Of a stretch of DNA of 64,000 nucleotides, positions 47,365 to 60,040 are shown piece after piece. Positions within the stretch are counted from its first letter, which is position 1; every line of letters starts with the position of its first letter. Made by a program: the position numbers and the translations under genes. The notes under the pieces are model-generated. The model saw only the letters and a list, made by a program, of their open reading frames with translations, ran no database searches and was not told where the DNA came from. This stretch comes from Magnolia sinica (taxonomy: Eukaryota; Streptophyta; Magnoliopsida; Magnoliales; Magnoliaceae): the NCBI RefSeq assembly GCF_029962835.1, contig NC_080582.1, positions 76,876,177 to 76,940,176 of the forward strand. Reading direction: 5' to 3'.

Positions 47365-48594
47365 ATGGCAAGCACCAGGTATGATATTGAGAAGTACTCA
47401 GGGAAAAATAATTTTGAATTATGAAAGATCAAGATGATGAGATCCTTAATCAAGCAAGGCGAAGATGGTGCTCTTAAGGAGCGGTAGTCTACTATGACTG
47501 ATGATGATTGGAATACTCTTAATAAGAAGGCCTTATCATCAATCTATTTATGTCTCACGGATGAGGTTCTCTACAACATCATGAGGGAGAAAACTGCGGC
47601 TAAGTTATGGGCGAAGTTAGAGGATGTCTATGCGAAAAAATCCTCTGAAAATCGCCTACACTTGAAGCGGCAGTGGTATAACTTCAAGATGGCAGAGGGT
47701 GGAGATCTGGAGGCTCACATCAGTAACTTTAATAAATTAGTTTGCAAATTGCTGGATATGGAGGAAGTGATGAAAGATGAAGAACAAGCATGTATGTTGC
47801 TGAATTCTCTTCCGGCGTCTTATGAGTCATTCAAGGACACAATGTGCTCCACGAATAAAACCCTGAGTGTCGACACCGTTATCTCAGCCCTTCAAGGGAA
47901 GGCTATGAGAAAGCTTAACGTCGACATGGGGATATCTTCTGATGCACTGCTTACAAGGGGTAGGAATTCTGAACAAGGTACAGGTTCTTCAGGTTCTAGA
48001 TCCAAATCCAAGGGCAAGGGCAAAGGAAAGGTAAAGTGCTGGAATTATGTGAAGGAAGGACATGTGAAGAAGGATTGTGAAAATCCTAAATCGAAGAGAG
48101 AAGATTCTGAGGCTTCATATAGGGAGGCCAATGCTGCCACGTCAGATGGATCGAGTGGATGTGATGGTAATGTTTTGTCTGTGTCTACTATCAGGCGGCC
48201 ATACGATGATCGTAAGGACGAGTGGATGCTAGACACAGGAGCATCTTTTCACATGACTCCTCATCGGAGTTGGTTCACCAGCTACAGGGAGTGCGATGGT
48301 GGACAGGTATTTATGGGCAATGACATTGCCTGTAATGTTGTGGCTATTAGTATGGTGCGTATCAAGATGTTTGATGGGGTGGAGCGTACCCTGACTGTTG
48401 TGGCTGTTGGTTCGGTGCGCATCAAGATGTTTGATGGGGTGGAGCGTACCTTGACTGATGTCAGGCACATTCCTGATTTGAAGCAGAATCTGATTTCTCT
48501 TGGTGTACTTGAGGCAAAAGGATGCAAGTACACAGGTATTGATGGTGCTCTTAAAGTATCTAAGGGGGCACGGGTAATCATGAAAGCGCAATGA
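47365..48594 (+). pseudogene. Copia gag-protease with premature stops
   Basis: The natural start is ATG at 47365 (MASTRYDIEKYSGKNNFEL). TGA at 47422 stands where FELWK-type sequence is expected, and TAG at 47485 follows. The frame is then open from 47494 to 48594. Features: UBN2-type gag (KLWAKLEDVYAKKS, LLNSLPASYESFKDTM); a CCHC-like knuckle CWNYVKEGHVKKDC that lacks its second Cys; a protease with WMLDTGASFHMT. A 60-bp in-frame tandem duplication (48340-48399, 48400-48459) repeats RIKMFDGVERTLT. The terminal TGA at 48592 probably replaced CGA, since LGNLYRL follows in frame. Confidence 0.88.
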
Positions 48595-49950
48595 CTCGGT
48601 AACTTGTACAGGTTGATCGGGAGCACTTCAAAAGGTGGAGCTGCAGTGGATGTAGCGGATTCTACCTTTGCACGTATGTGGCATGTTGGGCATTGGCACA
48701 TGAGCGGACAGGGCAGGAAGGCTGGGATGTGTCAACAGGGATACAGAGCAGGTGGAGCAGCCACCTGTGAGAAGAATCACACGGCATGATCACAGGATAT
48801 CGGCGATGTACATAAACGACTCCAATATCATAGGGGATTCATCTTCTATTCAGATGGCTCTAGGTGAGCCTGGTGCTGAGAAGTGAAAGGTGACTATGGG
48901 CAATGTGATGGATTCGTTATACCTGACCGACATATGAGAGTGGGTGGAGCTTCCAATGGGCCGGAGAGCGGTTAGATGCAGGTGATTTTTCAGGAGGATA
49001 CAGCATAGATACAGGGCGAGGTTGGTAGTGAAGGATTATGCTCAGAGAGAATGGACGGCTTCTCAGAGATATTCACGCCGACGGTATAAAAGGTGTCTAT
49101 TAGATCCGTGATTGGCGCTGGTTGCCCAATGTGATCTTGAGCTGGAAGTATGGATGTGGAGTCTGCACTTTTGTAAGGGAAAGTGAAGAGCAGATCTACA
49201 TGAAGCAACCAGAGCGGTTCGAAGTTAAAAGGGCTAAGAAAAGACTTTGCAGGAGGTCATGGTTCGACCTGTCGCCTAGGCAGTGGTTTGATTCCTTCAT
49301 GGTGAGTCAAGAATTGATGACATGTAGATCGTCAATTATGACATGTTTGAAATCAATGTACTGGAGACTCGATTTAAGTGGGACATTTAGTATGAAGGAT
49401 CAGGAGGCTGCAAAGATGGTTCTTGGCGTTGAGACTGAAAGAGGAGTAGGCTTTGGTAATCACAGGAGGAATACCTTATGTGTAGGTATTAATCAAGGAT
49501 GTGATGGGCCAGGTAAAGCCGGAGAGCATTCCCTACGCGTCTCTCCTCAAGTTTTCTTCAGGACATGTCCCAAAACAGATGAGGAAAAGCAGGATATCTC
49601 ATGAGCCTTATTTGAATGCGATTGGCAGTGTATGCCAGGGTCTGGATTAGATCGGTTATTTCACAGGCTATCAGTGTTGTGAGCAAGTACCTCGGCAAGT
49701 AATATTGGATAACGGTGAGATGGTAAGAAGACTATGGGAAGACAGGAGCAAAGGTGGTTGGGCACGTGGATTTTGATCCGGCAGACATGCTCACCTAGAT
49801 CGTTCCTGTAGAGAAGCTCAAGTTCTATGTAACTTCTCTGGGCTTGGCGATGGCAGAAAAGAAGGACAGAGTGGGCACAAGAGCTATGATGTGATGCAGA
49901 GATAACAGAAGAGGGCAGCAAGATACACAATTGAAGATTGAAGACTTGGT
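48595..49950 (+). pseudogene. Shredded Copia pol (integrase, RT, RNase H remnants)
   Basis: Scattered motifs are readable in changing frames: LYRLIGSTSKGG (48604), RARLVVKDYAQREW (near 49015), YMKQPERFEVK (49200), a SPRQWFDSFM-type RT block (about 49270-49300), and SGTFSMKD with AAKMVLGVE near 49380-49430. Large parts are missing between them. Confidence 0.75.
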
Positions 49951-49956
49951 GGAGAT

Positions 49957-50570
49957 TGTTGTTAGACTTTTAAAAGTCTTCAATACTTGGGGCTGCTTGA
50001 CCGATCGAGAGGCTGGCTCGACTGATCAAGGGTCCACTCGACTGGTCGAGCACCACTCGACTCAAAGTCCAGCGTATTTCTTATTTGGGTGTCCGGGGCA
50101 CTCGGCCAGTCGAGGGGATGGCTCGACCGGTCGAGGGGGTTCCTCGACCAGTCGAGGCTTCGGCTCGACCAGTCGAGGTTATGCAGATTCGAGTCCGGAT
50201 CTTGTGTGGATTACAAAAATCTGAGGCGGTTTCGCAAGGGTGCGAAAGGAAAGTTTCCTAAACTATAAATAGGGGTCCCTAAGGCTATTCTAATGCATTC
50301 TAAAGCTTTCTAAATATTTTCCGAGGGTTCCTAAAGGGTTCTAGGGTTATCAAAGGGTGTAGCAAGGGTGAGATTCAAGTTGTTTGAATCGGGTAAGTCC
50401 TCTCTCTTGTAATTTCTATTTCATAGTGGATTTCTATCGCTTTGTGCCGTTGTTTTTTCCCGCAAGGGTTTTCCATGTTAAATTTGTGTGTTCTCTTGTG
50501 TTTGCTTGGTGCAATTGTATTGTTATCCTAGATCTAGATCTATGTGATTCCGCAGGCCAAAATCCCAACA
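49957..50570 (+). repeat. 3' LTR (614 bp)
   Basis: Starts TGTTGTTAGACTTTTAAAAG and ends AAAATCCCAACA. A run of CTCGAC-GTCGAG-type palindromes lies at about 50010-50175, more complete than in the 5' LTR. Confidence 0.95.
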
Positions 50571-50612
50571 ATGAAGACATGCCTAAAACATATAAAAGCA
50601 CTTGGTGGGGCC

Positions 50613-50901
50613 CATGAGGTCGAGCCGTGTGGGCCCCATCGTGATGCGTATTGAACATTTATCCCATTAGTTAGATGCACCATTCCATGGTGGGCCTCAA
50701 GCTTAAAAATCAAGTCAATCCATGACTTTTGTGGGCCACACCACATATAAAAGTTGAGAGGGGTTATCCTCCCATTAAAATACTCATAATCATTTTTTGT
50801 GCCCACCAAGATGTCGTTCACAAATCTAGCTCATCCATTATGCATATAAATTCCCACACAGCTCAACCTCATGGGAATTAAGTTCCCATGAGCTCGATTG
50901 C
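50613..50901. mobile_element. Inverted partial copy of the hairpin-ended foldback MITE
   Basis: Reads as the reverse complement of the right half of the second copy, e.g. GCACCATTCCATGGTGGGCC and GTGGGCCACACCACATA. It ends with CATGAGCTCGATTGCATAGA, close to the terminal sequence of the copy at 3178-3726. Confidence 0.7.
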
Positions 50902-51765
50902 ATAGAACCGAAATCCACTCCAACCATTGGGTGAGTCACTCCATATTAGACCTAAAGACTGGAAAATAAGCCCCATCCGTAGCTTAGGTGGACCACAGAA
51001 TTAGAAATAGTGTACAATGAAAGCTGACCCTCCAAACGGTTTCCCTAGAATAGCCCAGTTGAATCACATATGGGCTTGATTTTTGGGCATCAAGACTAAA
51101 GTTTGATGTGGTATCTAATGGTTGGAGTGAATTTCACGTAATCATCATGGTGTAGGCCCTATAAAAATTAAGGGTGGACGTCCCTTTTCCAATTATTTCC
51201 CTTGGTATAACTCCCTTGAATCACAAATCAGCTTGATTTTTTTAGCTCTTGGACCATCATGGGATTATACATGTAATGATAGGAGTGGATCACACATACA
51301 TATCAATATATATTCAATAAAAAAATAAAGGGTAAGTGTACATCCGGCATCTAAGTGATACGTTTCCAAGAGAAATAGTTGTTTAGTTTCATCGGTTGGG
51401 CTATAAGCTACTGTTTACCGTATGATAACTTTCAAAGTATTAAGTACTTATAAAATCCAACCCTTCCACTAGTTTAGCCCCAACATAAGGACCATTTATT
51501 ACAATGATTATTAGTATTTACTTATCAAGTGGTCTACACCATATAAAAAATAAGTATACGTTAGTAAATGATGGTCATACAACTGGATATTAAAGAGCTA
51601 TGAAAAAAGGTGACTCATATGATGTTAAACATGTTAGAGGGTTTAGATGTTGTATAAACATTAAAGATTGGAAGTTACTAGTGGTTGGACCTTAATATAT
51701 AGTCCAAACCGTTGTACATTAAATAAAAAATAAAAAATAAAAAATAAAAAGAGTACAACGGGGAC
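50902..51765. repeat. Relative of the 1.9-kb foldback arm, then AT-rich intergenic DNA
   Basis: 50930-51300 resembles 19470-19870 (shared GTATCTAATGGTTG, GAAATAGTGT and related phrases), so an arm of that family is present. The rest shows no gene. Confidence 0.5.
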
Positions 51766-51766
51766 T

Positions 51767-52216
51767 CAGATTGGACAGTGTCCTTTGATACCGAAGTTGG
51801 CACTAGAGGCGCTCTGTGGACCATCATAATGCATGTTTTTTGTCAACGCCGTCCATCCATTTTTCCATATCATAATAAGACATGATCGTAAAAATGAAGC
51901 AGATATAAACTCCAAGTGGACCACACCATAAGAAATAGCATTGATTGAATGCTCACCATTGAGAACTTTATAAGGCCCACTACAATGCTTATTTTCCATC
52001 CAACCTGCTGATTAGGTCTCACAAACCTGGATGAAAGGAAACACAAACATCGACTTGATTTTAGAGGATAAATAAAAAGAGGAAAAGGCCCATACATCAT
52101 GATAATCCACTTGTGCCTTAGATTTGCATCATTTGGGTTCATGCCCTAAAATAATATAACAAAATGGATGGTCATCCCAGATAACATTTAAAGATCATGG
52201 TGGGCCCCACATAGCC
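51767..52216. mobile_element. Foldback element fragment
   Basis: Begins CTCAGATTGGACAGTGTCC. The left-arm phrase ACTCCAAGTGGACCACACCA pairs with the right-arm ATAATCCACTTGTGCCTTAG. The right end is indistinct. Confidence 0.55.
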
Positions 52217-52753
52217 CTTTTTAGGCCAAGAAGGACTTGATTAGTTTCCAAACGTACAGGGGAGAGAGAGAGAGTGCTAAACAAGGAAAAAAACTTTTTA
52301 ATGAAGAGAGATAGAAATGAGGAGTAATGTTTACAAAGAAAATGGAATGAATAAAGAAGCTACACACATGTGATATATTCAGATGATGCGCCACATATCT
52401 TGTAAATCCGGTTCGTTAATTAGGTAGGGTCTCTTATAAGAATGTGAAGGACGAAATAATTTATTTATGTGATCAACGGTATGATATTATCTAGAAGAAA
52501 AGTAAGTTGTTAGAAATTCATTCCAATAGTCCATATTCAACTTACATGTGTGACTCTAGTGGCAATGACCATTTACTAATTTTTAGCATATAAAATTTCA
52601 TTAGTAGGTCCTATTTAATGAACAAGTTGGATCTATGACACATAATTCTCATCATACTTATTTAAGACTTAATGTTACATATACTTACATGTGGTGCGTT
52701 ACATGCGGATGAAAAGAGAAATTTTTTACATTTAATGCACAACTAGTTGGAGA

Positions 52754-52756
<3 letters not shown>

Positions 52757-52846
<90 letters not shown>
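52757..52846. repeat. Compound (CT)n(TA)n microsatellite
   Basis: About 28 CT units followed by about 16 TA units. The flank ACAACTAGTTGGAGAGCATC resembles the end of the 1.9-kb foldback family at 19332. Confidence 0.95.
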
Positions 52847-52848
<2 letters not shown>

Positions 52849-53534
52849 AAGGGACGGCAATCAAGGACTAACCTGATTTTTAAGCCCAGGACCAAGAAAG
52901 ATATAGGGCGTGGATTGGCAGCACCTTACGCATCACCTGAAGATCCACACACATAAAAATCATACTAATGTGTGGCTCACTATAATGAGTACACGAAGTC
53001 TAACCATTATTCTTCCAATTACTTGTTATGAGGACAAGATGTGTTGGGCGGAAGCAAAATCAATCCCAAATATGATTGCTTGAAAGGTATAGTAATGGTG
53101 TGATGATATTATCCTTCAAGTTGAACATGCTTGGTGTGATGATATTATCATTGTCTTAATTTCCAATATCTAACAACCTGTAATAACTCTGCAAATGATT
53201 CCACTAAATACATCCATTTTCTAACCGTAGACATTGGTGGATTCATGTTGGAAATTTCAACTCTTCCATGACAATCCACCACATAGACTGTTCTTTATAA
53301 TGCACGATGTCAAAAGATAAAAAGACCATCTCTTTTCAATTATGGTCCACTTCTTGTCTCAATGTCTATAGAATGCAATTTTTTTAACATGCCATGAATG
53401 GCTCTGACAGCATATTCGAGGTTCGACCAAGGATCTGAGGATACTACTGCTTTCCTTAATTGTAAAGAGATTTTTCAAACCCTTGTATTTCTGAAAATGT
53501 TATTTTGGAGGAAGTTGGGAAGATCTACAGAAGG

Positions 53535-54172
53535 GGAGGTTCAACCCAACCGACCCTACCCGACATTGGGTTGGGCTCAGGCATGATGCATCGGGTTCAG
53601 TCTCAGGCTTGGGCTATATAAACACTAACCCAATAAAACTTAGGCCGAGCTCGAGTTGAGGTCTTGGGTTGCCCGGCCCAACCCGAACCCGATTGATATA
53701 TAAATTACTTGTAAATTATAATTAAGTGTGGATTGTCTGTATTGAAGGCACCGGAAATTTCAGTGCTATCAGGTTTCATTAGTCTACGTCATTTTTGATG
53801 ACTCAAGCTAATAAAATACACCATATTTCTCTCTCACAAATAGATTGTGTGTTACACGGCATGACTTTTAAAGTACTTGTCCTATATTTTAGCTTGTTAA
53901 TTTGTTTAGAAAAAATGAAGTTCTTTACGATAAATAACTATATATATAATTAATAAATTCACATGTACAAAAAATAACATGTATATTGAAAATATAATAG
54001 TTTAATATGATAACAAAAATATTATCATTTATCAACCCGACCGAGCCCACTTGGGTTGGGGCTTGGGTTGAGAACTCCCAACCTGAGGTTAGGTTGGGTT
54101 GGGTTGGGATATAGGAACCCTGGGATGGGCTAGGGTTGAGCACCAACCCGCCCAGCTTTCAGCCCTAATCTA
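53535..54172. mobile_element. hAT-like non-autonomous element, left end incomplete
   Basis: The right end read inward is TAGGGCTGAAAGCTGGGCGG, a typical start for plant hAT MITEs. Both sides are rich in GGGTTGGG / CCCAACCC words (53560-53700 and 54030-54150) around an AT-rich core. The matching left terminus is missing. Confidence 0.55.
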
Positions 54173-54339
54173 TAGTACCGTAGCTCATGAGACTAATAGC
54201 TTAAGGCAAAATAAGTTGTCATCAGAGAGACTAAGGGCGTCATTACTCCCTGTAACCAGATTGGATAAATTAAGCTGTCAAATCATAGTAATCTATCGGA
54301 CTTACCATCAACTTGGATGGTGAAGGTGCGTTGTGGTGG

Positions 54340-54600
54340 CATAGTCTTGTGGGCCCCACCATGATATATGTATTACATCCACACCATCCATTCATCTTGT
54401 GAGATCATTTTATGAAAAGAGAAAAAAGAAATGAGACACATCCAAAACGAAAATTAACCTCATAATAGAAAGCAGTTGGGATTAATGCCTGCCATTAAAA
54501 ACTTCCACAACCCATAGAAGTGTTGGATGAAGCTAATATTTGGGTTCATGCCCTAAAATAATATTGCAAAATGAATGGATACTGTGGATATAACACATGT
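54340..54600. mobile_element. Foldback family fragment (left arm)
   Basis: Carries GGGCCCCACCATGATATATG and CACACCATCCATTCATC, then an abbreviated right part. Confidence 0.5.
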
Positions 54601-54789
54601 AGGCAATTACATGTATATGAATGTAATCACATGAGTACATTGCATGCATATCAAAAACATTGAAGATGAGTTCCAACGGTGTTGTATTACATGTGTCTTT
54701 AATTAGGACTAGTGCATGTGGTAGTGATAATTGTTACCCATTTACATAACATAATGATGGACTCTAGTAATCCAAACACGCCCTAAAGG

Positions 54790-55278
54790 CACTATAAGCC
54801 CTAATGTTCTTGTTGTATGAAAGCATTAACGGTGTCAAGTGTTATGGATTCCTCCATGGCCGATCGCCGTGACTTGCAGGTTTTGCAAAATGCCAGATGA
54901 TAAATAATAGTGGTCAGTAATTTTGCAACTGTACATAATAATTCATTTTGAAAGTGGGATCAGTCAGCCATGTATATCTTTTTCAATATTAGTCGGCCAA
55001 GATTCTGCAATTGTGTTTAGTTGGATCTGGAAAAAAGGAAGAGTGAAATAAAACATAAAATTAGATGAAGGGAACACAGAAAAAATTAAATTTCTGTTAC
55101 ACAGGTACTTATGGCAAAGTGGATCATCTCCTAGTAAATTAATAATCCTACTCAGATCCAATCGGTCTTTAGCCTATACTCCTAAATGCGCAGTGCATGA
55201 AACTTAAACAATTTAAAATTAAAACAAGAGAAATGTAACATTATCATTACCTAAAGTTAAAATAAAAATATGAATAAC

Positions 55279-55312
<34 letters not shown>

Positions 55313-55672
55313 TAATAATATTCATAATAAAGAAATATCAAATACCTTAAAAGGATTTTTACAGGAAAGTTCCGTTCACCAAATAACGCCTCCACTAATC
55401 TAAATTTCGACATTGTGCTTGGTGATAGGCAATAATAGTAAAATGCCTTCAATTATTATCTTTTCTTTGGAAATGGATAAAGCTGTGAATTGCCGGCCCA
55501 CATAGTAGTTGTATGGCATCAACTCATCCCAACATGGTGATTAGACGAACCAAAAATAATATGTATTACAAAAATATATATTTAAGATCACATGCAACTC
55601 ATTCGGTGATTCAATTGGAAAGATTTTTAATTGGTGTTATCGTTAATTGATGTCATATACATTTATGTGGGA
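54790..55672. repeat. Duplicated segment, copy C
   Basis: Matches the distal part of copy B (59630-60745), e.g. ATGTTCTTGTTGTATG, GTCAGCCATGTATATCTTTT and ACTCAGATCCAAT. It ends where the gypsy fragment starts. Confidence 0.8.
55279..55322. repeat. (ATA)n microsatellite
   Basis: About 14 trinucleotide units with one AAC interruption. Homologous shorter arrays lie in copy B. Confidence 0.9.
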
Positions 55673-56425
55673 CTGATACCAATCTTGGTTCTTTCCAATT
55701 TGAACAAGTTATTTGAGGTTGAGTGTGACGCCTCATATGTCAGAATTGGATGAGTCTTATCACATGAAGGTAGGCCGATAGCCTTCTACAGCGAGAAACT
55801 CAGTGAAGCCCGAAAGAAATGGTGAATATATGAGCTTGAGCTGTACACACAATTATTCAAGCGCTGCGACATTGGTGGCATTATCTGATTCAGAGAGAAT
55901 TTGTTCTCTATACTAACCATCAAGCCTTAAAGTTTATTAATAGTCAAGCTAATGTGAATCACGTGCATGCTAGATAGGTTGCATTTTTGTAAGAATTCAC
56001 GTTCTTTTTAAAGCACAAGTCAATGTAACAGAACAAGGTGACCGATGCACTTAGCCATCATGCATCATTACTTGTTACAACGAGCAACGCAAGGAATTGT
56101 ATTCCAAGGACGAAGAATTCAATGATGCATGGATCAGGTGTCAAGCCCAATGCCCTACATATGCAAGACGGTTTCCCCTTTAAAGGGAATCAACCGTGCA
56201 TCCCTCAAAGTTCTTTGAGGGAGCAGATTATTTAAGAGCTACATGGAGCTAGACTTCGTCAACATCTTGATCAGTGAGACAAGACATGGGCTCTTATTGA
56301 TGAGTGGTATTACTAGCCATAATTGGTATGTGACGTGAGTAAAGTAGTTCAACGCTGTCATATTTTTCAGATCTCCAAGGGACAGCATTAGAATATAGGC
56401 CTCTACACCCCGTTACCTATATTTA
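55673..56425 (+). pseudogene. Ty3/Gypsy RNase H-integrase fragment
   Basis: Reads LNKLFEVECDASYVRIG, FYSEKLSEARKKW and REFVLYTNHQALKFINSQAN, then QNKVTDALSHHASLLVTTS and SLREQII/ELHGARLRQHLD. These are the RNase H and zinc-binding integrase blocks of plant Gypsy pol. Frames shift near 55830-55990 and stops follow. It sits between copies C and B. Confidence 0.85.
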
Positions 56426-57140
56426 ACAGCCCTAGGTTTACCCCAGACAACATGGTAGATGTGTGTGACGTCAAAGAGAGTGGAGAGTTTTGAGCAGACA
56501 TCAAATTTATTAGATAAATTACACCGATGTACTCCACTAAGAGGTCTGCTGAATGACCTGGATAGGGGCAGTTAATGACATTGTAGACCTTTTGTATGTC
56601 ATCAGAGATCTCAGGATAGAATCGGACAAAAAGTTTTCATATGAGCTTATGACCCCAATGATGAGGACTACCTCCTTATAATTGGAATATTAATTAGATT
56701 CCTCGAGCTTCTTTGCATTGAACCTACACAAGAGACAAGAATTCTTTAATAAAAGAAAAGAATTCTTAAACTAGCATTTTAAGGGGTTGTTTGGCAACAA
56801 GGATTTGGGGATTTGAGGGTATTTCGAATCCATTGGTTATTTGGTAAGTTCAATTAGAGAGTATTCCAAATCCAAGGGATTTCAAATATTCACTTTTGGT
56901 GAGTCTTGAAATCCCTCCATTTTTCCAATCCCCTCCCTTTTCCTCATTTTTAAAAGCATGAGAGTCGCATGTGTAACATATGTATCACTAGGCTAATAAT
57001 TTATTAGGCATGTGGCCCACTGATTATTGCGTAAAACAATCAGATTATCAACTGCATCACTAAAATTACTTCAATAGGATGATCTAAGCAATCCAAACAT
57101 TATCCATGTAAATCAATGGTTAAAAATCATTAGTTAGTTG

Positions 57141-57268
57141 GGTCCCTGCTCGTGCCTCAGTGATAGAATCACAAGAGTTTCAACACAGAGTTCATGGGTT
57201 CAAGTACTCATTGTAGGGTGTGTTGGTGTGAGTAGGTGTGGGTGTGAGTGTGCATGTGTAAAAAAAAA
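57141..57268 (+). mobile_element. tRNA-derived SINE (copy B)
   Basis: Same SINE as at 34526, with a weaker B box (GGTTCAAGTACT) and an extra GTGTGGGTGTGA stretch. The flanking duplication is again present (AATCATTAGTTAGTTG and AATCGTTGGCTAGTTG). Confidence 0.78.
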
Positions 57269-60040
57269 ATCGTTGGCTAGTTGTTGGATCCTATGCTTGT
57301 GGCCTACCTGAGGCTTGGAATTTCATCATTTTCGACTAAAGTATAAATTTCAATAGGCTTATTATAATCATTGTATCAAAAATTACATATGTACACTAAT
57401 TAAGGATATTAAACTTGATTTAGTAATTAAATACAAGCTCCATTAAATATACTACATAATTTAAATTTATTGCCACTTTTGGATCACAAGGATTTTGAAT
57501 CCAGGGTGCCAAACATAACCAGAGGATTCCAACTCCAGTGTATTTCAAATTCAGGAGATTTTTGGTCCGAACATTCTGAATCTATAGTACAAAACAAGGC
57601 ATCTTTATTAGTTGGGAGCGGATTAGGTGCGGCCCTTACTGTAGGGCCCGCCTTTATTCATGTATTATGTATTAACTCCATTAATCAGTTTCTCCATATC
57701 ATTTTTAGGACATGATCCAAAAAATAGAACAGATCCAAATCTCAAGTGGACTATACCACAAAAAAAGAAGAAGAAGAAGAAGAAGAAGAAAGAAAGAAAG
57801 TAATTAACAGTTAAAATCTTAGGTTTTTTTTCCATATAAAGGCTATTTTTAGGTTATTTCTCAAAACACCATCCTTATTCGAAGTATTTAAAGCAATATG
57901 CTTATGTTTTACACCATTAAACATTTGGATGGATGGATGATGTAATATTCCTTTTTGGTTATAAACAGTTCTTTAACCTGTATTAATAAAAATGTAAAAC
58001 TACCTTCCAATCAAAACAGAAACATAGCAGATAGGGGTTGTAAGTGTCTAGGGTTCGGAAGCTAGGTTCGGCTCACTGTGGTGTTTGTACGAAATCCACC
58101 CAATCCATACGTTTTGCCGAATCATTTTAGGTATGAACTCAAAAATGATACAAATCCAAAGCTCAAGTGGGCCACACAGTAGAAAAGATTGGAGATTGTA
58201 CGCACGGATCACATAAGCTTGGTATCAGGCTAATATTTTTGTTCTTTCAGTTTATCCCGATGGAACCTTATGAACGGTTAGGCTGCTTTATGAACGGTTT
58301 GGATTGCATATAAACATCACGATGGAGCCCAGAACGATCTAATCGGTATGCAACCCTTTCCATTTTCTAGTAGTGTGACCCACTTGAACTTTTGATCGTC
58401 CTAATTTTTTATATCATGTCTTAACATGAGCTACTGAAACAGATGAACAGGAAGGGTGGATTTCTCCAAACATCACAGTGGACTCCACTCTAGGTATGGT
58501 TATTGATGGTAAGATTGTTCACACATCACGTTAGACTGAAATTGGAAAAAATGAGAGAAGTGGATTATATGCGCTTCCCTTCCACACCCAACTGGTGTAA
58601 TCTTTTGGTGCAGAGCATTGAAATGATAGGTTCACTTAATAGACACTTAGATTTCACACTCATCTGACAAACATTCACTTGAGCAAGAGTATATGATCAC
58701 ATTGCTTTTATGGTTATTTCATAACTAAAGACATAAAAATTGATTATAAAAGAAAATCAAAACATAGTGCTAATTGTAAGAAGTATAAATTCTAACAAGT
58801 ACAAATAAAATTAGATGAGCTAATTAGTGATATTAGAATATATGTCTCACAATCCTATATGCAATCATAAAAATTTAATCAATCTTAAATTACTCCCAAC
58901 CTTAAAAGCTTTAAAAATTATAAAAACGATAAACATAAAATAATTATATTATACACAAATTAATAAATTATATAAAGAATAAAACAAATAAATAACTCAT
59001 ATTAACACATACCAATATTTTGTCAGTTTACTCCAACATCTCAATTTTTCTAAACACAACATCTTTAAGTAATTAAAATTATTTAGGTTAATATCATAAT
59101 ATTAAGATAAACAATTAATCATCTAAATTTGTTGAATTAAAAAAAAAAAATCTAAAGAAACTCACAAATGAATTTCCTCACCTCTCAAATTTATAGATTC
59201 ACACCTCTCATATACACAAAAGTTTTTATATCACACAAAATGAATTGAGTTGTGTTTGATTGCTCAAATGAATGAACACATGAGAACATTATGATATGAA
59301 TAGGGATTGGATTTGGTAGATATTGAACACATGGCAAGGTGACTTATTCATCAAGACCGTCAATCTAGTTTCTTACTTGTAGATTGAAAGATGGTTCAAA
59401 ATAGACATTCATAAGATGATCTTATCCATCTAGTGAGTGGGCTTCAAAGGAACAACAGTCCACATTTAGTAGGGAAAAGTGAAGGCATGAGTATGAATTT
59501 CTAATATACATGATTTCTGAAATATAAGCCATCGGTAATTGATATCCAGGTATGGAGGGCTCTGATTTGATGCATCACTCTGCCATGCGTACTATATAAA
59601 TATGGCTCTACCATGTTGTTATCAGAGACTGAAGGTACTGTAGGCTCTATGTTCTTGTTGTATGGAAGCATTAACAGTGGTAGCTGGTAAGGGTAATGGA
59701 GAGGCATTTCCTCCATGTCCGATCACCATGAATTGCAGGTGGCACGAAACGCCAGATAATCAATATTAGCTATTCAATAATTGTGCAATACATGAAAGCT
59801 CATTTTTAGAGTGGACCAGTCAGCCATGTATATCTTTTTCAATATTATTCGTCCAATATTCTGCAACTGTGTTTCCTTGGAGCTGAAAAAAAAAAAAAAA
59901 GTGAAATAAAACATGAAAATAGATGAGGGGAGCACAGAAAAGATTAAATTTCTGTTATATAAGTACTTGTGGCAAAGTAGATCATCTCTTAGTAAATTAA
60001 CAATCCTACTCAGATCCAATGGGCTTTAGCCTATACTCCT

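Larger units (their letters stand above)
46756..50570 (+). mobile_element. Ty1/Copia LTR retrotransposon with ATGAA target duplication, 3815 bp
   Basis: 5' LTR 46756-47315, 3' LTR 49957-50570. The 5-bp ATGAA is at 46751-46755 and 50571-50575, so the insertion boundaries are exact. Gag-protease is mostly readable; most of pol is deleted or shredded. A PPT-like GGTGGAGAT precedes the 3' LTR; no standard PBS is visible after the 5' LTR. Defective. Confidence 0.95.
46601..50612. mobile_element. Hairpin-ended foldback MITE, third copy, split by a Copia element
   Basis: 46601-46755 and 50576-50612 are the two sides of one element. When the 3.8-kb Copia insert and one ATGAA copy are ignored, the sequence runs CATCTAAAATCATATGAA then GACATGCCTAAAA, as in the second copy. 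The right half is then lost at 50612, where an inverted fourth copy begins. Confidence 0.82.

Noticed and set aside
54964-60019. Possible terpene synthase pseudogene in segments B and C (NLLRDDLLCHK-type frames)
   Set aside because: A weak likeness to a DDLGTS motif, but exon order is wrong and no other family motif is found; the shared frame simply reflects DNA similarity of the copies.
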